Of a stretch of DNA of 64,000 nt, positions 61,982 to 64,000 are shown piece after piece. The notes below the pieces were generated by a model. That model was given only the letters and a program-made list of their open reading frames with translations, did no database searches and was not told the DNA's origin. Position numbers and translations under genes: made by a program. Source of the DNA: Cytobacillus sp. NCCP-133 (GTDB lineage: Bacteria > Bacillota > Bacilli > Bacillales > Cytobacillaceae); contig NZ_BRVM01000002.1 of NCBI RefSeq assembly GCF_026011715.1, positions 124,001-188,000 on the forward strand, written 5' to 3'. Every line of letters begins with the position of its first letter. Position 1 is the stretch's first letter.

Positions 61982-62750
61982 AGTGTTTAATGAGGGAACA
62001 CCTGATGAAAAAATTGCTTTGCACCGTATCAACCTCCAATTAAAGCCTGGCGACTTCATGACGGTTATCGGCAGTAATGGCGCTGGGAAATCAACTCTAA
62101 TGAATATGATATCAGGAAAACTAATTCCTGATATGGGCGATGTTCTGATTGATGGGTCAGATGTTACCCTTGTAAAAGAGCATAAAAGGTCTAAACTAAT
62201 TGGGCGGGTTTTTCAGGATCCGATGGCAGGCACAGCTCCATCCATGACGATAGAGGAAAATCTGGCTATTGCATACTCCAGGACAATGACGCGCAGTTTG
62301 CATAAAGGCGTATCTAAGAAAAGAAGGGATTTTTTTCAGGAAAAGCTTGAAATGCTTCACTTGGGGCTGGAGAATAGGCTTTCTGCTAAAGTGGGGCTAT
62401 TATCAGGGGGTGAGCGGCAGGCCTTATCATTATTGATGGCTACTTTTACCGAACCGAAAATTTTGCTATTGGATGAGCATACAGCTGCATTAGATCCAGC
62501 ACGTGCAGAGCTGATTACCAATCTTACAAAAGAAATTGTGGAAACTTTCAAACTTACAACCTTAATGGTTACCCATAACATGCAGCAGGCACTTGATCTC
62601 GGCAACAGGCTGATCATGATGGACAAAGCCCAGGTCATCTTTGAAACAAATGAAGAACAAAAACAAAAATTGACTGTGGAAAAATTGCTGGAAGAATTCC
62701 AGAAAATCCGCGGTGAGAAAATGAGTAGCGATAAAGCTGTATTGATTTAA
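61956..62750 (+). CDS. ABC importer ATPase (TrpZ type)
   Basis: An ATPase of about 264 residues. Walker A GSNGAGKST, Q-loop VFQDPMAGTAPSMTI, signature LSGGERQALSL, Walker B ILLLDEHTAALDP (H replaces the usual P after DE, as in this subfamily), and VTHNM. The start is uncertain: TTG at 61956 has AAAGTGGTGA 6 nt upstream; ATG 61935 and GTG 61947 are alternatives. All overlap the permease stop at 61981, so translation is coupled. Third gene of the importer. Confidence 0.87.
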   Translation: MLQLNQIHKVFNEGTPDEKIALHRINLQLKPGDFMTVIGSNGAGKSTLMNMISGKLIPDMGDVLIDGSDVTLVKEHKRSKLIGRVFQDPMAGTAPSMTIEENLAIAYSRTMTRSLHKGVSKKRRDFFQEKLEMLHLGLENRLSAKVGLLSGGERQALSLLMATFTEPKILLLDEHTAALDPARAELITNLTKEIVETFKLTTLMVTHNMQQALDLGNRLIMMDKAQVIFETNEEQKQKLTVEKLLEEFQKIRGEKMSSDKAVLI

Positions 62751-62756
62751 ATAGAA

Positions 62757-62792
62757 GACCGGACAGGGCGTAATGCTTGGTCCGGTTTGTTT
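62757..62792 (+). terminator. Terminator after the importer operon
   Basis: ACCGGAC pairs with GTCCGGT, followed by TTGTTT. Confidence 0.75.
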
Positions 62793-62900
62793 AGTTTGAA
62801 AAGACAGCGTTTGTGCGGCAGAGGACCACAGTGAAACTAAAATTTATCTGAATGTTAATTAGGGCTTAAAATTGTCACACCTAGCATGAATTGGACCAAA

Positions 62901-63025
62901 TGTAAGATAAATTTTTTTTAAGATGCTAGATAAATTTTCAATCTTGTAAGATAAAAAGAATTCATTCGATGCCGGATAAATGCCTAATGCTGTCAGATAA
63001 AATGGAAAATTTGCTGGATAAATGG
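62901..63025. repeat. Six-copy GATAAA box array, about 21-bp period
   Basis: Boxes of the form TGYNNGATAAA begin their GATAAA at 62906, 62929, 62950, 62975, 62996 and 63017, with spacings of 23, 21, 25, 21 and 21 bp. The 11-mers are TGTAAGATAAA, TGCTAGATAAA, TGTAAGATAAA, TGCCGGATAAA, TGTCAGATAAA, TGCTGGATAAA. Intervening sequence is not conserved. It lies in the intergenic gap between two convergent transcripts and contains no gene. Confidence 0.7.
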
Positions 63026-63074
63026 AAAAAGCCCAGAAAAATGCATACCGCCTGTCAGCCATATGCCAATAATT

Positions 63075-63626
63075 TTATGGATAATACATAACTGCCTGAT
63101 ATCGGATCAATTCTTTGCCCATATTTTTATACGTATGGGCTTTGTTTGCAAGAAATTTAATGGAGTTGCCGGCTCGGACTGTAATTCGCTGGTCGCCAAT
63201 CTCCATTTCCAGAATGCCGGACATAACTGTGATATATTCTTCAACACCTTCATTATGTTTATCGGAGGTGTGCTGGCAGCCTGGTTCGACTTCGACCGTA
63301 AAGATTTCAAATTTCTTGCGCGGATCAAAAGGGAAGACCGGATAAACCTTGTAATTGCCCTTGCTTTCCATAATTGGCGTAATTGTTTGTAATTCAATAA
63401 AGTGTACATCTGAAGATTCTTCATTAATTAAAGAAGAAAATGAGACTTGTAGACCGCTTGCAATTTTCCAAAGGGTGGTTACAGTCGGATTTGATTCTCC
63501 TCGCTCAATTTGCCCCAGCATGGCTTTGCTGACGCCTGTCATTTCAGCTGTGGCATCAAGGCTGTATCCTCTTGCTTTTCGAATATTCCTCAGATTTTCC
63601 CCTATACTTTTTTGAATATTCTCCAT
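63075..63626 (-). CDS. XRE-cupin transcriptional regulator
   Basis: A 183-residue regulator. N-terminal XRE helix-turn-helix (about 8-62: GENLRNIRKARGYSLDATAEMTGVSKAMLGQIERGESNPTVTTLWKIASGL), C-terminal cupin (about 105-180: FEIFTVEVEPGCQHTSDKHNEGVEEYITVMSGILEMEIGDQRITVRAGNSIKF). ATG at 63626 has GGAGG upstream; the frame is open further. It is divergent from azlC, its likely target. In this family the cupin senses a small molecule, possibly an amino acid. A palindromic ATAATAT-ATATTAT lies between the genes. Confidence 0.88.
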   Translation of the reverse strand: MENIQKSIGENLRNIRKARGYSLDATAEMTGVSKAMLGQIERGESNPTVTTLWKIASGLQVSFSSLINEESSDVHFIELQTITPIMESKGNYKVYPVFPFDPRKKFEIFTVEVEPGCQHTSDKHNEGVEEYITVMSGILEMEIGDQRITVRAGNSIKFLANKAHTYKNMGKELIRYQAVMYYP

Positions 63627-63691
63627 TACATCCTCCAAAATCATTGTGTAATATAACGCACGAATGTATAATATATCATAATAAAACATCA

Positions 63692-63705
63692 ATAATATAT
63701 ATTAT
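63692..63705. promoter_or_regulatory. AT-rich palindrome between the XRE-cupin gene and azlC
   Basis: ATAATATATATTAT is a perfect 14-bp palindrome, with a related TATAATATATCATAAT beside it. It is a candidate operator for the divergent regulator. Being AT-rich it may be chance or a -10 region. Confidence 0.35.
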
Positions 63706-63760
63706 GTCTATTATAGTATATTTTCAGAACCTATTTTTATTTTTTTGGACGGTGAACGTA

Positions 63761-64000
63761 ATGGCAGAAATTGCAGTTAACAAGCCTGCTACAGAGTACA
63801 GGAGGGGATTACAGTCTGGGATTAGCATTGCAATTGGATATGCGCCGATTGCTTTAACCTTCGGGCTGCTGGCAAAAACAACCGGTCTGTCAATTGGTGA
63901 AACAGCCTTAATGAGTTTGCTTGTGTTTGCAGGTGCAGCACAATATATATCCTTGAGCCTGCTTTCGCTGGGAACAGGCATTTTTGAAATTATACTTACA
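63761..64000 (+). CDS. azlC: AzlC-family branched-chain amino-acid exporter subunit, N-terminal part
   Basis: The first 80 residues of an AzlC-family membrane protein (EYRRGLQSGISIAIGYAPIALTFGLLAKTTGLSIGETALMSLLVFAGAAQYISLSLLSLGTGIFEI). AzlC pairs with AzlD to export branched-chain amino acids or analogues. The sequence runs off the window at 64000 with the frame still open. The ATG at 63761 has a weak GACGGTGAAC site. It is divergent from an XRE-cupin regulator, a common arrangement. Confidence 0.88.
   Translation, partial: MAEIAVNKPATEYRRGLQSGISIAIGYAPIALTFGLLAKTTGLSIGETALMSLLVFAGAAQYISLSLLSLGTGIFEIILT

Overview
The window looks like the chromosome of an endospore-forming, low-GC Gram-positive of the Bacillaceae (Bacillus/Cytobacillus-like). 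The evidence is AT-rich sequence with strong AGGAGG-type ribosome-binding sites, frequent TTG/GTG starts, spore genes (alpha/beta SASP, YheC/YheD, YhaL, YjcZ-type miniproteins) and long gene-order agreement with the B. subtilis yhe-yha-hem-yhf segment. Species cannot be fixed from sequence alone. No phage, CRISPR array or complete insertion sequence was seen.

Layout. 1-4.7 kb: end of a class II fumarase, an SASP gene whose leader holds a tRNA-like element, an MsmX-type ATPase, a PucR-type regulator and a CstR/CsoR-family repressor. 4.8-9.8 kb: four back-to-back ATP-grasp genes of the YheC/YheD spore family (B. subtilis has two), then yheB and yheA. 11.7-16.3 kb: a HAD phosphatase and a TPP-riboswitch-controlled thiamine-precursor ECF transporter (ykoFEDC). 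16.5-32.6 kb: yhaX, hemZ, a broken acyl-CoA ligase, yhaR, yhaQP, a LysE exporter, yhaO-yhaN-yhaM, yhaL and prsA. 32.9-34.3 kb: gene-poor, with two YjcZ-type miniproteins, a 59-residue membrane peptide and mosaic repeats. 34.3-44 kb: a membrane protein, scoC/hpr, yhaH, trpP with a TRAP-type leader, serC, hit, ecsABC and an amidohydrolase. 44-47.8 kb: a PAP2 phosphatase, a large permease, a decayed region (response-regulator remnant plus repeats) and hmoB. 48-54.8 kb: hemE-hemH-hemY and the yhgD-yhgE pair. 54.8-59.6 kb: yhfH, yhfI, lplJ, lcfB with a FadR-type box, and an enoyl-CoA hydratase. 59.8-64 kb: a three-gene ABC importer, a phased GATAAA-box array, and an XRE-cupin regulator divergent from azlC (cut by the window end).

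How the genes work together: heme metabolism is represented by hemZ, hemEHY and hmoB; fatty-acid use by two acyl-CoA ligases (one broken) and two hydratases, with FadR-like and cre-like sites; sporulation and stationary-phase functions by SASP, YheCD, YjcZ, YhaL, ScoC and Ecs. The most unusual elements are the tRNA-like RNA between a sigma-G-type promoter and an SASP gene (747-813), a three-copy box array between hit and ecsA, a six-copy GATAAA array phased at about 21 bp, and a matched pair of 23-bp operator-like palindromes at yhgD and yhgE.
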